Positions 12,873 through 26,077 of a DNA stretch of 64,000 bases are shown piece by piece (the stretch's first letter is position 1; each line of letters starts with the position of its first letter). The position numbers and the translations under genes are program-made. Source of the stretch: Ophioderma brevispina. Lineage: Eukaryota; Echinodermata; Ophiuroidea; Amphilepidida; Ophiodermatidae. The stretch lies in contig JAMKCH010012649.1 in the NCBI GenBank assembly GCA_023653785.1, forward strand, positions 1 through 64,000, written 5' to 3'. The notes under the pieces were generated by a model. That model ran no database searches. It was not told the origin of the DNA and saw nothing but the letters and a program-made list of their open reading frames with translations.

Positions 12873-13219
12873 TTAAAGGGCATTTCGTGAGCCACAGTCT
12901 CAATTCCTTTCGAACGTGCCACAAAAGTTGAGAATTTAATTCATTGAATTGGTTTTGTGGAGTAAGTATAGCATGTGGCCTAATTTACGGTAAATGCGAT
13001 TTTTAAAAAAAAAGATATTTGTAACTTGTATTTTGCGTTTTTAAAGCGGAGGAAAATAACAAGGGAAAGTTCACAATGAGCAGTCGTGATGCAACATTTG
13101 TATAACATTAAAACGCACCGTCAGAATCAACTGAAATTGGAACTAAGTTTTTCCAGGGATTATCTAGTGAAACAAAAAACAAAATGAAGTTGCCAGGGAT
13201 CACGAAAATGCACCTTGAA
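12873..13219. mobile_element. Probable TTAA MITE (AGGGCATTTCGTGA ends)
   Basis: The left end is TTAAAGGGCATTTCGTGAGCC at about 12873. An imperfect inverted partner, GGATCACGAAAATGCACCTT, ends near 13215 and is followed by TGAA, a decayed TTAA. The length is about 347 bases with no coding frame. The structure fits a piggyBac/Kolobok-type non-autonomous element, but the right end is degraded. Confidence 0.5.
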
Positions 13220-15062
13220 TATTTTCTGATGATTTTGGTTAAGTGCGACATTTGGGACTATAAAGGAGTATACAATTAAACTTGGAGACATTGGATTAAA
13301 AGGTAGGAAGCGTGTTTTGTGTTAAATTAATTGGACAGGTAAAGTAGCTGCGCACTGCTTGCAAGGTTTTTTTTAGTTCTCTTACATTATGAAATTTTTC
13401 AATATTTGTCTTAGATGGTGTGATGGATAACTTCAGGGAATGCAGTTATGGTTCAACCATAATTAATTGTATACTCTTAAAGTACATAAGGCATATGCCC
13501 AATATAATGCACCCAGTTTTTATTAGATTAGCTTGTAACATGACGCATTATGAAATATATAAAATAGCTAATAATAGGTAACTAAAAGTTATTACTTGCA
13601 CGGTTGAACCCAGGCATATAGTACATTCAAACCCTCGTGTCACCTTTGGTACTTTTTGAAGGTATTGGCATTGAATGAGGGGAGTGCAATGGATGGAAAT
13701 TACATTCCACGCTATTTATTGAAAAACAATGTGGTCCGATAGCAAATTTATATAAAAATTAATTGGGGTAATAAAATCATTTAAGACAAACCCGCAGTAA
13801 ATGCATTTATAGCTGCATTAGTTCAAACCATTCTGTTAAGCTTCACTATTGCAGTTGGGCTTCAATGGTATACTGACTTTTGAGCGCCTGTGTTTTGGGA
13901 TATAGGAACACAAAAGGCTTTGCACTCTCATTGTAAACTTGAAAGGCTAGATTTTAGTTCATTCCTGAAAAGTAAATTGGGCCAATGCTTTTTTTTCCAA
14001 CAATGACGCAGTATTAAAACTTTCTCCGGTGTGACACGATGGGTTGAAATCTATATAAAGAACATAACTGAAGATAACATAAGTGTAAACAAATCCTTTG
14101 TACTTGGAGTCATTCGATATTCATATCATATTATTTAGAAATTGACACGACCCAAATCCTTCTAAGTAAGAAATTAGGTCCTCTTTTTCCCACACATTTA
14201 TACTCAATATTCATTCAATCACTTCCCAGATCACTTTATACCTCACATTTACTTCTATACTAGTAAATAGCGAGTATTTGGGTCTCAAAAGAAATAAAAA
14301 ATAACTTGATCTATCTAATATAACACACAAGTTTCCTTAGTGCAAGAAAACCAAAATACGCCGAATCACTACACATCAATTAGGCTCCGCGAAACATGAC
14401 GCAAAATTTTGTGTTTTCAGCAGTATTTCATATAAATATAAAACGACCGGGGACACAACCCTTCATTTTTCTACCAATCGTTGTGCAAAACAAAATAAAT
14501 CCACTATTACATTATTAATTACATTGTCTTTGCACAATGGTTTTCATATGCGATATAATTTCACAATTGTAATTTTTCGTGTTATACATGATGTCATCAT
14601 AAGTATATACCACTGCCTAACATGCAAAACGTCAATTATTGCCGCAAAACAACATTCATGTATACGGGCATGTATAAACCAAATCACATCCTCTCACGCC
14701 TTATCAAGTACATGTACACACATAGTCATAACAAATCCAATAAACAATAACAAGACAATCACAGGTGGATCACAAATCCCTATTACATGCGGCTACTTCA
14801 TTACTCTGTTTGTGGAGGGACTGATTACATAAGTATACAAACACGCGGTGTACCCTTACTAACGGAAAATAAAGGCACAACGAGAGATCGGGTCTCGCCC
14901 TGGGAGCATATTTCGTCCAACGATCGTATGCACCCTACAGGCAGAATTATCACACACTGACAGTGGTGGCGTTACAGTACGTAGGAGGCTGTACCCAAAA
15001 CGAAAAATAAACATCTGCGATGAAAAAAATCGGTTTTGATGTACCATTTTTATAGACAGGCG
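13220..15062. other. Unannotated AT-rich DNA
   Basis: A 102-codon open frame at 14524-14832 has no motif and lies in low-complexity AT DNA. Nothing else seen. Confidence 0.35.
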
Positions 15063-15963
15063 TATAGTTTGAGGGTGTTGAATCAAATTTTTGGTCCAAC
15101 CTCGGGGAAAATGTGGGGGAACTTGTAAAATAAGGGGGTAAATTATACAAGGGGTAAATTTGTATCAAGGTGAAAATGTGTTTCAATGCACACCAATGTA
15201 TTTGTCTCATTATAAGGATTCACAAAGTGTCTAGTCGGACCTTTACTTAAATGGTACAGCCCAATAAGGTCAAGGTCATCTGGGGATAAGCGTACCCAGT
15301 GCTCCAATGTTGTTGAAACCGGTTGGAGAAGTAATTATTATCCGGTGTACTCATAGTGCCGGAACCATGATGGAAACACATAGGGCAATCGATTCAGTGA
15401 CTCTCACGCAGCATTAGTTTCCCCGCTTATCCGTTATCGTCTATTGGAGCCCGGAGTTGGCTCCCGCAGGGGATATAATGTTTCACATCGTTGTTGTACT
15501 TCAAATTGATTTGTCTTAGCCTTTTTTACAAGTTTGCCATTTGGTTGTATAATTAGTGAGAAATTAATTAAGGTCTACTAGTTATAGGGCGTCACCAAAA
15601 ATTGATCTCAAATTGTATACAGAGCTGTCACCCAATGTTTGTTTGTTTGTGTTTTTTGATTCAGTATGACTAGGGCAATAATTGACACCGGTTTCAACCA
15701 AATTGACATTGGATTTTTTTTGCCCGGAATGACCTTGAACATTATCAGGGCTGTAGCCATGTAACTAAAGGTCGCAACCTTTATATAAACTACTTTTTTA
15801 ATCCTTTAATGAGGCAAATAATAGGTGTACATTTAAACACAATTTGACCTCATTTCAAAATTTCAAATTCCCCCATGTATCCCCTTATTTTACAATAAAG
15901 TTCCCCACAATTTCCCAGAGGTTGGGGACCAAAAAATTGAATTCAGCACCACTTCAAACTATA
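15063..15963. repeat. 0.9 kb inverted repeat (foldback)
   Basis: The arm starting TATAGTTTGA at 15063 is mirrored by TCAAACTATA ending at 15963. Homology between the arms, with indels, can be followed through TTTTTGGTCC, AAAATAAGGG, ACAGCCC, TCAAGGTCAT and GTTGAAACCGGT. Each arm is therefore about 280-300 bases, around a loop of about 300 bases. No coding frame lies inside. This is a foldback element or an inverted duplication. Confidence 0.75.
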
Positions 15964-17688
15964 GTAAAAACTCCTTAAATCATTCTTCCCAAACTTTATG
16001 AATAGGATTCTCGTTGATACCCTACTAGAGGTTGTGTTGATAATTGGTCCGTTACATTCAAAAGTGAGCCAAAAAGTTCTCTTAGAATTGCAGTGATTCA
16101 ATAGTACGATAATTTTTGAGATACAAAATTTCAGTTAGTACAAATACGGAGGTTTATCCGAGTTGTACGCCGATGAGAACAGTTTCATGCAAAATATTAT
16201 CACGATGCAATAGCGAACAAATTTGAATAACCTTTTGTCTAATTTCACACACATATATATAAAGTGACATGCTATTTCACCTGCATCGGGATGCGTATAC
16301 AAAGTGTTCAATTCGCCATCAACTATATACCGCCTAAAACTAAATGGGCGGTCTCAAGGCTGGATCATAACAATATGGATATGGATGTCTATGAATATTT
16401 CATGACTGTATCCTACTTACACATACCCGGTGCGTTTCATAAGTATATTACTAAAGCAATCGGCGTCATCAACATCACATGTATTGAAGTAGTTGAATGA
16501 ATTGACGAACGTCTCTCTCTTAGCACTTAGCATTCTTTGAGATTGAGTGGTTATAAAGAGGTTTTTCGAAATAAAAAACCTAATAATAATAATCAATCAT
16601 CATATGATAAATTACGAACATCGCTGTGGGTGAGAAACATAGTATTTTAAAACGTAACAATATTTTTGTTCACTTTTCCATCCGTTCTGTCTTTTCATAT
16701 GGTTTTAGGGCGCCCTCTAACTTTGTGTGTTTTATGGCATCCCTTTAATTAGTGCTATGTCACTATTGAGGTTTGTCCTGGCTATATAGCAAATGGTTAT
16801 AAATAATCAATAGTTAAATTACTTATGAAATAAAATATGTAAGAATTTCACTTGTGTTTTACTGTTATAGAAAACACTCTTAAAATCTATTATGTATTAC
16901 TTTTCAAGGTATTCCTGTGGGCTTTATGATGAAGTGAAATTATGACATAAATATTACCGGTCAGATAAACAGCCCTCCAAAACACAAATGCGATTGTAAA
17001 GATACAAAACTTAATTATTGCACAAAATAAAGTACACAACAAAACGCAAGTAGACTACAGCTACTCCCCTGGAAGTGACATTTTCATGAGGGTACTTATA
17101 AGTTTATCAATGATAATAATAATAACATTGATGACAGCGATGTCACGATGATTTCAAACGTACCATTTACTTAAAAATATTTACAAAATCATGAATCGGG
17201 GGGGGGGGGGGGGGGTTTTAGTATTTATTCTTTGGAACAGTCGTGAAGACGATATTGTACAGGCGAAAAAAATAATCCCCTGAAACGAAGGAAAAACTGT
17301 GTGCTGTATGACGTAAACTAATTATTTTTACTATAAAGTAATGTAGAAACATTAGCTTTCAAATGACACTCAATGGAATTCGTTGCAAATCGTGAACAAG
17401 TCCCAAAATCTCGTGTCTCTCTGACAGCGAACCAAAAGTTTTGCCTGTTGAATGATCATCATCGTGTTGAAGGTGATGGCGAATGCGCATTTCTTATGGA
17501 ATGGAAGTTCAAGTTACTTTTTGTTATCCGTTGAAGGATGAACGGGAGGGTCCAAGTAAATTTCTTCTTGCAGTGGTTCCCCTTGGATGTTCTTGTAATG
17601 AACTCCACAATTCTCTCTTTGCTAACGGTCACTTTTAAGGACAAAAATAGCATTTAGATCTCAAAGACAAACAGAACACAATTACTTA
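15964..17688. other. Unannotated DNA with an 18-G run
   Basis: A G homopolymer lies at about 17199-17216. Nothing else is recognisable in this stretch. Confidence 0.4.
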
Positions 17689-17832
17689 CCATGGGTAGAG
17701 AGGAAATAGGGCACACTATTTTCCGAGTACGGGCTACGGGCCTATCACCCCGAACCGAAGGGTGAGGGGTGGTGAATAGGCCCGTAGCCAGTACCAAGGG
17801 AAAATGTGCCCTATTTCCCGATATAAACCATG
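17689..17832. mobile_element. Hairpin MITE (GGAAATAGGGCAC)
   Basis: Two arms of about 55-65 bases form an imperfect palindrome. GGAAATAGGGCACA is followed by GGGCTACGGGCCTATCACC, and the mirror is GGTGAATAGGCCCGTAGCC followed by TGTGCCCTATTTCC. A loop of about 12 bases separates them. Flanking CATGG/CCATG extends the match. A related small dyad (CTATTTCCCTAGGGAAAATAG-like, about 17903) lies just downstream. Confidence 0.7.
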
Positions 17833-18235
17833 TAGTATTTGTTTATTACACCTCACTGGATCTGGGGGGACGAGGTTGTAGGGAAACAGTCAATCTATTT
17901 CCCTAGGGAAAATAGCATGCGTAATAGGAATCAGCCAATGAAATAGGCATGATTTTTTTATTGAATATTCTTGATGTGTAATTAATATGTGGCTATTACA
18001 TGTGCCATATAAAATCCAAACAGCCTTTGCTTCAGCGCTTTATCAATTAAGTTACAGTCCAAGCGCTTTAAAAACAACACAAAAATACTATTTAGCCTAA
18101 AACATATGATAAATTTAAAGTAATGGCCCGTTAGATAAACACTTAATATCTAAATTAATAGTATAAAAACGGCAGCACAATCAAATAAGAAACTTCATTT
18201 TCGATAATATTCAAATTTACGGGCATGCTCAACTC

Positions 18236-18740
18236 TTAAGAAATAGGTGATTTCTTAAAGCTTTCGTTAAAGTAACAATAGACCTGGAGTGGCGAAAAGA
18301 GATGCATGGGTAAAGAATTCCATAGGGTAGGGGCCGGATTGCTGATAGCTGATAGCTGGAGACTTTCTAAATCTAAGAACGACATGCATGTTGGATATGT
18401 ATGCGTAAAAGCATGGTCACACTTTGAATAGCACAAGTACTTTGAGGTCGGGTATTAATTTGATCTGAATGACGAATACTACGGGGAGTAACACCTTTTG
18501 TTATATGTTATGCATGAGTGAGGTGTCCTCTATCGGACAGTGAGGAGCGTATTATCATCTTCAGACCGCAAACCTGGCCTGCCAGGAATATACAAAGAGA
18601 AGTATTCGAACAGGTTTGATGACAATTGTCAAGAAATAACCTTGTATGTAAGAAGAATATAATGTTGAAGATATAAGTGGTGTTGTGCCAGAACCATAGA
18701 GAATAAGTAAAACAGTGGAACCACGAGTACCACGACAATA
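18236..18740 (-). pseudogene. LINE 3' end, minus strand, with interrupted ORF
   Basis: On the minus strand, 18720-18530 reads a degraded YILLTYKV segment and then PGRPGLRSEDDNTLLTV. Near 18330-18240 it reads NPAPTLWNSLP. Both are hallmarks of the C-terminus of CR1/L2-like LINE ORF2 ('ILLTYKaL... RsLRS...LL.VPr... AaPtLWNsLP'). About 170 bases separate the two hallmarks where a living element would have about 50, so something is inserted or duplicated at 18350-18525. That middle segment recurs at 54510-54680. Stops show the copy is dead. Confidence 0.65.
18350..18530 (-). repeat. Dispersed 180-base repeat, copy 1
   Basis: This segment is about 85-90% identical by eye to 54510-54680 (shared GGAGACTTTCTAAATCTAA, GACATGCATGTTGGATATG, AGCACAAGTACTTTGAGG, GACGAATACTACGGG). 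It interrupts the LINE frame here. At 54.5 kb it lies between short inverted ends (GAGGTCTTTCACCT/AGGTGAAAGACCTC). It could be a small MITE or part of another LINE. Confidence 0.65.
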
Positions 18741-19835
18741 TGCTATTATAAATACCAGGTCCTTGATAACCCAGGGAATGCCGTCTATCCTTTCGATGGA
18801 TTTTATTTCAAAGACGGTTTGAAGTTGTACCTGATATCCAGCTTTCTTTATAAGGTATTTTTGCTGCAGCCAAATTTCATCTCAAAATATCTATGTATTA
18901 TTATATTCTAGTTGCAGACAGTAATAGTTGCAGAAAATTCTAGTTGCAGACAATAATAATAAAATAATAATAATAATAATAATAGCTTACAAATTTGTAA
19001 AGTAATAACAAAATACGTGAACATCGTGTGGAACAAAACCGCTTTATTGATATCGTGAAGCGTGTTTCCATTTTGGGAGAATTAATTTTAGTTTCAAAGG
19101 CCAAGGGTTTTACGCAAGTAATAGTTTCCTATCCAAAGTATTATACGGTGTGCATTGTTTATTGATCATTGTTGAGTGTTCCTATTTTAGGATGCATAAT
19201 GCGGGAAAATGATAGAGTTGTTAAGGTTTATTTTTATATATTATTTTACCTTTCTATATCGGTGCTTACAGGAAACTTTTTATTTTTTTATTATTAATAT
19301 TATTATAAATTTATAGCTGAAACGGGTGTCGATGTAAATGGATGTTTGATGTTTTTGCGTGATTGTAGATTGCAATCAAATTCTAATGGACTACGATATC
19401 ATTAAAATGCTTATTTTTATTTTATTGAAAAAGTACACTAGACTTTCCAAAAATACGCGAATTAACTTTTCTCGTTGATCTTTACAGAATATGGATCTAT
19501 TATTTTCCTTGTTTCCCTTCCATTTGAAAGGAAATGCATTTGTACTCTAAAGTTACTTCTATCTTTGAACCACGATTGATGTATTAAACGTTTCGGCGTT
19601 TGGTCAAAATCGATACCCATTTTTGCTCAAATTTAATGAGTTCACATGCGTTTGTACTGTTTTGTTTTTATACAGAAATATTCACCTGAAGATGATGAAG
19701 TATACGGTGTATCTTGCAGTTGTTTCCAAGAGTTTGTAATTACTTTGAAAAACCACGATACGTAATGAAAGCACAGATACTGTGGAATAATTAGCAGGGG
19801 ACTGTAGTGAAATAGTGTACACTTTAAAAAAAAAA
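18741..19835. other. Unannotated AT-rich DNA
   Basis: A TAA/AAT microsatellite is seen at about 18955-18985. No gene found. Confidence 0.4.
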
Positions 19836-20347
19836 TGAATTTTTACACACAAGTACTTCAGACATAGGTAATCCATAAAATTGATGCAGGCACTTGCCAA
19901 CCACCCCCTTAATTGACCCCAGCTTGGGTTATACAGGGGTAAAAAAATTAAAATGCTCCAATCATGTTGAAAGCATGACACCCTTTCTTAGATTACAAGG
20001 ATTCTAAAAAGGTATGGGTTACGCTATCTATAGAACACTAGCACAAAAGCACACTATGATCTTTGTCTTATCACAAGGATTCAAAAATGTATTGTTTATG
20101 CTACGTTTGGCTTATAGGTTTTGAATTATGGGGTAAAACTGTAAAAATGGTGAAAAAAGTCAATTTCGGTGCGTATATGGGTCAACAGTTAAATGTTGAT
20201 TTGATTCAGGTAATATGTGGTTCAAATTTTTTCCGTATAGCTTAAAGGATTAAAATGAGGAATAGTTTGCCTTATCTGTTATGTTTAGTTTTCACGTTAG
20301 CCAACAAAATAGGTCACAGGTCAATAGAATCCAATAGATGGCAATAA

Positions 20348-20380
<33 letters not shown>

Positions 20381-21207
20381 AATTTTTACACACAAGTACT
20401 TCAGACATAGGTAATCCATAAAATTGATGCAGGCACTTGCCAACCACCCCCTTAATGGACCCCAGCTTGGGTTATACAGGGGTAAAAAAATTAAAATGCT
20501 CCAATCATGTTGAAAGCATGACACCCTTTCTTAGATTACAAGGATTCTAAAAAGGTATGGGTTACGCTATCTATAGATTAAAGTTTCAGAGTTATGGGGT
20601 AAAACTGTAAAAATGGTGAAAAAAGTCAATTTCGGTGCGTATATGGGTCAACAGTTAAATGTTGATTTGATTCAGGTAATATGTGGTTCAAATTTTTTCC
20701 GTATAGCTTAAAGGATTAAAATGAGGAATAGTTTGCCTTATCTGTTATGTTTAGTTTTCACGTTAGCCAACAAAATAGGTCACAGGTCAATAGAATCCAA
20801 TAGATGGCAATAACTGTTGGCTTAATTCGCCATTTTCGTTTACAACCAAATACGTACGATACTAAAAACTGTTCGTATATTTCATTCTATGAGCTGAACC
20901 AACAATTTGAACCACGATTTACAAAAATGGAGCAACCTTTAATGTTTTACCCCTGTACAAACAAAATTGACTTTTTCACCATTTTTAAAGTTTTTACCCC
21001 ATAATTCAAAAACTATAAGCCAAACGTAGCAATAAACAATACATTTTTGAATCCTTGTGATAAGACAAAGATCATAGTGTGCTTTTCAACACAATCGGAA
21101 CATTTTAAAATGTTTACCCCTGTAATACAAGCTGGGGACAATGAAAAGGGTGTGGCAAGTGTTTCCATCAATTATTTGATTATCAATGCATAAAGTACTT
21201 GTATGCC
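19836..21207. mobile_element. Foldback element, copy A (duplicated left arm)
   Basis: The left arm begins near ACACAAGTACTTCAGACATA. The right arm is its diverged inverse, ending ATGCATAAAGTACTTGTA near 21207. The left part occurs twice, at 19836-20348 and 20379-20814. The two copies look nearly identical, except that the second lacks about 100 bases of the first, replaced by a short unrelated stretch. They are separated by a 30-base A-run. The same family occurs at 27655-28626. I found no transposase frame. The long arms and lack of coding sequence fit a non-autonomous foldback transposon. Confidence 0.75.
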
Positions 21208-22801
21208 AAAACTCACATGAGATCAGTCCCCACTAAATGTATAATATAGCAAAGCCCATCTTCAGAAGAATAGTCTTACAAAGTTAAAACCTTCTTTACA
21301 GACCACGATTTAAAGAAGCGCTTTGTTCTTGGTTTTAATGGTAGAATTATTATTTCTGTAGCAGACTTCTTAATTTACAAATCCCACTCTTTGATGTCCG
21401 GCCAAGCTCAAACCACATCCCTATAGAATTGATCTTTTAAAATATGAAATGGACACTCTTTTGCGCAAATGCACGGATCTCGTATAAATTGTTAATCCCG
21501 CCAGGTAGACTGATATATCATAGAATTTAGCGACTTTTTGAGCTGTGTAGAAGTCGTTGACCTATAAACATTTTAAACCTTTTGAATACTGTGAAGCATT
21601 TATCTTGCGCATGTGGTTATCTCCTTTTCCATTCAAAGAAAATGATAAATAACTATGTTCATATTTTGAATAAAATCTTTATATAGATTAGGTTAAACAG
21701 ATTCAAGTAAATATCAATCATGTAATTATATTCTATGATATCGGATACCTTTTTTGAATTTGAAAATTGTTACTTAATTCCTCCTCCTTTCTTATCAAGG
21801 AAAACATGCGTGATATAATTTTATAATTTATATTTTGAAAAGGCAATAATTATATACCTGTACCCATTTTCTACAAAAATGTATATATAAATCAAAAGTT
21901 ACTTTTACACAAGTGAACAACTCCTGTGCTATTGCATCTTATTATTTAAAAGGAGCAAAACAAAATAATCATATTCTTTGAAGAATGGCCCTCGGAAGGA
22001 TATCTTTAGTCAACAGAAGTTTTATTCAATTTCATTCAAATTAGATTATTATCATTATCATTCAGCCAATGCATTACATAATGATACAGTTATCTACAGA
22101 TACTATAGGAATAAATATTGACATATTTTAAAGGAAAAATGAAACTAAATGAACATTTTCTTTGTTCACACTTTCATTGGAATCCGGCATGCCATTTCAA
22201 TGCGAATGACGTGTGTGTTGTAATATCATTGATAACTGTTAGCTGTTATTATTCCACGTTTTAGTTTCAAACATCATAATATAAAAGAAGTCAACCCAAA
22301 ATATTTTGCAGATGATATGAGAAAAAATACAAGGTTTCTAATGATATCAAAATCTCATGTTTGACTGGGCGAGTAGTGTGGTGGAGCGGCAATTGTAAGG
22401 AACGGCAATTGTAAGTTCCGCCAGATCTGTGTGTACCATGACAATGTGCTGCACCTCAGCGCAAAACATTCTCATTACAATTTACACGATTAACGTACAA
22501 ATCTATTGCCATGCGGCCCGTAAAATAGTATACCGGATAGTTATAACAATAACTATGTTTGTTTGTGGCAGAAAAGGCGCGCACGTATGTAATACTGTTT
22601 CTTAAAGATATATCACCCGTACTGTTGCACATAACGGGGTCACTCATACCAGACAGACCGTTGTAAAGACAAGATTTAATACCAGAGAGCTTACCCAGGA
22701 GCATGCAAGACTCCCAGCGGCATTAACACTATACCTGCTTCAATTTCAATATCATCCGCAAGGAATACGCATTGCGGATTAAAGATTATAGAGACCTACC
22801 A
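21208..22801. other. Unannotated AT-rich DNA
   Basis: No gene seen. A small tandem GGCAATTGTAAG pair lies near 22390-22412. Confidence 0.4.
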
Positions 22802-23808
22802 TTAACATCACGGATAAACTACTTCTTCCATCAGTCGCATATAGTAGAAAATAGTAGGTGTCTGTTTGTTTGAAGCCTCCTAATTCAATAGTAATAGAGC
22901 AATATGGACGCCTAAAACATGTGGACGATCATATTGTCGCGATAATAGAATTTGCGAAACGTTATAACTGTGTAACTAGGTATTATCAATGTAAACAGGA
23001 AATGCGAAAAAAATAAAATAATAAAAACAAAACAACAATGTATGCGGAATGGTATACCCGCTGCAGAGGACCTAAATCAAAGTGGAAAACACCCCTGCCC
23101 ATCTTTTTGCGAAATTTTAAGAACCACAAGGAAAATTGTTGATAACATTTTCCCGCAATTTTCTTTCGTACTTCTGGACAATTGCAGACCACTACACACG
23201 AGTTGACGCTGGGAGGAAGATAGTCTCGGCAGTAGATTAAGAAAAAAAAAAAAAAAAAAAATCATTTGCAGGGTATGTTAGGATACCTGTACTTGTTACG
23301 TACATGCTAAAATCTGATTTTTGATGATTTTTTCGATTTGCTGATTAGCAAATCACTGATAGTGTCTTTAACATCACGGATAAACTACTTCTTCCATCAG
23401 TCGCATACGGTAGAAAATAGAAGGTGTCTGTTTGTTTGAAGCCTCCTAATTCAATAGTAATAGAGCAATATGGACGCCTAAAACATGTGGACGATCATAT
23501 TGTCGCGATAATAGAATTTGCGAAACGTTATAACTGTGTAACTAGGTATTATCAATGTAAACAGGAAATGCGAAAAAAATAAAATAATAAAAACAAAACA
23601 ACAATGTATGCGGAATGGTATACCCGCTGCAGAGGACCTAAATCAAAGTGGAAAACACCCCTGCCCATCTTTTTGCGAAATTTTAAGAACCACAAGGAAA
23701 ATTGTTGATAACATTTTCCCGCAATTTTCTTTCGTACTTCTGGACAATTGCAGACCACTACACACGAGTTGACGCTGGGAGGAAGATAGTCTCGGCAGTA
23801 GATTAAGA
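22802..23808 (+). repeat. 441-base near-identical direct duplication
   Basis: 22802-23242 and 23368-23808 are nearly identical over 441 bases. Between them lie a 20-base A-run (23242-23261) and about 105 bases of other sequence. Minus-strand open frames that repeat in both copies come from the duplication. Near-identity means either a recent event or an assembly duplication; compare the similar joins at 20349-20378 and 30945-30964. Confidence 0.9.
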
Positions 23809-24329
23809 CAAGAAGGCGGCGGGACAGGTCAAAAACAAAGATAGCACTTGATGTGCTAGAAAGAAAGTTTGATCGCCATATTTCAATTTTCCTTCTATAT
23901 ATACTTCTACACAAACATATTTTTTATTTTTCCTGGGAACACCTATGACGTTACTGAGTACTATTTAAATATAGTCCACACCCATTTTATCATGCTTTTA
24001 TTTTACCAAACTGATAGGAGCTTTTGTCTTTGGGTGAACTATTTTAGGGACAGTTCAAACCACCTTATATCCCTAAAATCCCTAAATACCATTTCTTGCA
24101 ACTTTTCAAAAATTATGGAACGGACCCCCTGCCTTGATTTTGCGGTAAAAGTGCTCATATAGCAACATAAATACCGCTAACTCTCTTTGTTTGCGATGAT
24201 CGTCAGCATTGTCCTTTAGGGACATAAGGGATATCGAAATGTTACCTGGACAACACTTTCTGTGATATACATCGATACCATTTAACATCTTTCTTTGACC
24301 GTTTTAAACAATGATGTCATCACATTTAC
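23809..24329. other. Unannotated DNA
   Basis: No gene or clear repeat seen. Confidence 0.35.
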
Positions 24330-24842
24330 TTGTTTTCAGAGGACACCAACGGTCAGCTCGCATTTCTCAATGCATTGGTTAAGAGAAAGTCCGACCTTGC
24401 CATTCACACTACTGTTTATCTCAAGAATATCCACACCAACCAATATCTGAATTTTCACTCTCAGCATCCAGCCAAATGCTCCATGCTTCGATCACTGTTT
24501 CAAAAACTGACAATATTAATCCGTCGAACACTAAGAAAAAGAATGGGGAAGATTTAAAGCTGAACAACTACCCTTCGAAGTTTGCCTATTAATTAATCTC
24601 GTGAGGTGCTAGTACTGTCTCTACTCCAACACTACAGTTATTCTGCCCTACAGATTGGCTCCCATTGGAGCTGTACGCAAAGTTCAAAAGAAGAACATCA
24701 AGAACCTACGGGTGTACTTCGAGACAACCAATACCCTACGACAACAACTATTACGCCCTAAGGAACACAAACCTGGAGTTATCGAATCTATTCCTCGTGG
24801 ATCATGTGACAAAGTGTGAAAACACATTGGTTAAACCAAATT
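24330..24842 (+). pseudogene. Penelope-like element remnant
   Basis: The frame at 24330-24557 reads NGQLAFLNALVKRKSD, then TTVYLKNIHTNQYLNFHSQHP. This matches the Penelope-like RT thumb region ('LPFLDvLv.R..dg.l.TsVYRKpTHTd.YLnf.SHHP'). From about 24637, in another frame, it reads LPYRLAPIGAVRKVQKKN, then TLRQQLLRPKEHKPG and SCDKV followed by a stop. These match the linker just before the GIY-YIG endonuclease of this family. The endonuclease itself is absent. Frameshift, stops and missing 5' RT motifs show a dead fragment. Penelope elements are retrotransposons that use an RT plus a GIY-YIG nuclease. Confidence 0.85.
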
Positions 24843-26077
24843 AACTAATGAAAAGTGACTCAGACTGTTAACACGCAAAAATTCGGCAAAACTCACCGAA
24901 GCTTTTGCACGTGGAAGATATACCCCAAACAACTTTTGAAAAGGGATAAATGCTATTCCCCCTTATATTTATTTATAGACAGGAATTCTTTTCTTTTCTT
25001 CAGAAGATGCTTTTTAAGGGTAATTTTAAGAGCGGCAACATTTTTGGGAAAAATGGCTGACCAACGATTCCTGCAGTGTGTATACATTAAAATAATTTAC
25101 AGTTCATTTCCTCAAATACGTCACAGAGTGACGTATTTGACACAACTTTTACTGTAAAATCTTAGTCAGTCTTTGGGTAAAATATATCCAGCTTTGTGTA
25201 AAAGTTTACTCAACTTTGACTAAGATTTTACTCAACATAAAGGGTTGTGACCTTTTTTACTCAACATTTTAGAGTGCGGGACCCTAAACTAGCATATTAA
25301 GCAACATTTATTAAAAAAAAAAACACCAAGATGTTTAAGCCCACTTCACCAGCTAAAAATTAGATTTCATTTAGTCGTGGATGAAAGTTCTATCTGTAAT
25401 AAAATCGTATTGGTGGTTTTTTCCATACGACATTGGTGGCCATTTTCAAATATACATGACAGGCTAACGTGCAGCTTTTCGGTGCAGAAACATACCTAAA
25501 CGGGGGTTTGTGGTTGTTGTGTGTGTAACGAACCGAAAATGCAACTCATGGTTTCGATCGATGGCTTGAAGGTTTCATTTTTTACTTTTATCATTCCAAT
25601 AATATGTTTCTATAATATATTCTATTTTTATATAAATACAGTATGTTCGCATTTGTTCTGCTTAATAATTACCAATGGGCATATAGATTTCATAACCAGG
25701 TCGTTTGTCTCGATCGTAGATTGATTGTAGGTAACGGATAGGGCAGAGGCCTTATTCCTATTGGAATAGACAAAATTGAAGTGGGTGTTTATGTATGTGT
25801 ATAAATAGATCGTCATATGAGTGCAATAAAGGAGTAACTGACATTTTTTGCGAGATTAATTTTTTTTTATATATTATGAAAAGCTAGGTCATCACGCATA
25901 ATTTGATTATGTTGAGTGTAACAATTTACGATTTAACGACTTTGTGCAACGAAGTCGCAACTGATAGTAACGACTTTGTTGCTCTCAATGGGGTAATCAT
26001 GTGTGTGGTTACACCAACTTAATTGTCTGATTACTTGTTAATTAGTCACATAAGTGGGAAATAAAAAAATCATTACA
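24843..26077. other. Unannotated DNA with one perfect dyad
   Basis: A perfect 13-bp-stem dyad (TCAAATACGTCAC, 3-base spacer, inverse) lies at 25112-25140. A 15-base inverted pair built on GTAAAATCTTAGTCA follows at about 25154-25240. No gene found. Confidence 0.45.

Noticed and set aside
22986..23914. Repeated minus-strand frames of up to 120 codons
   Set aside because: They recur only because the 441-base segment is duplicated; no family motif is seen.
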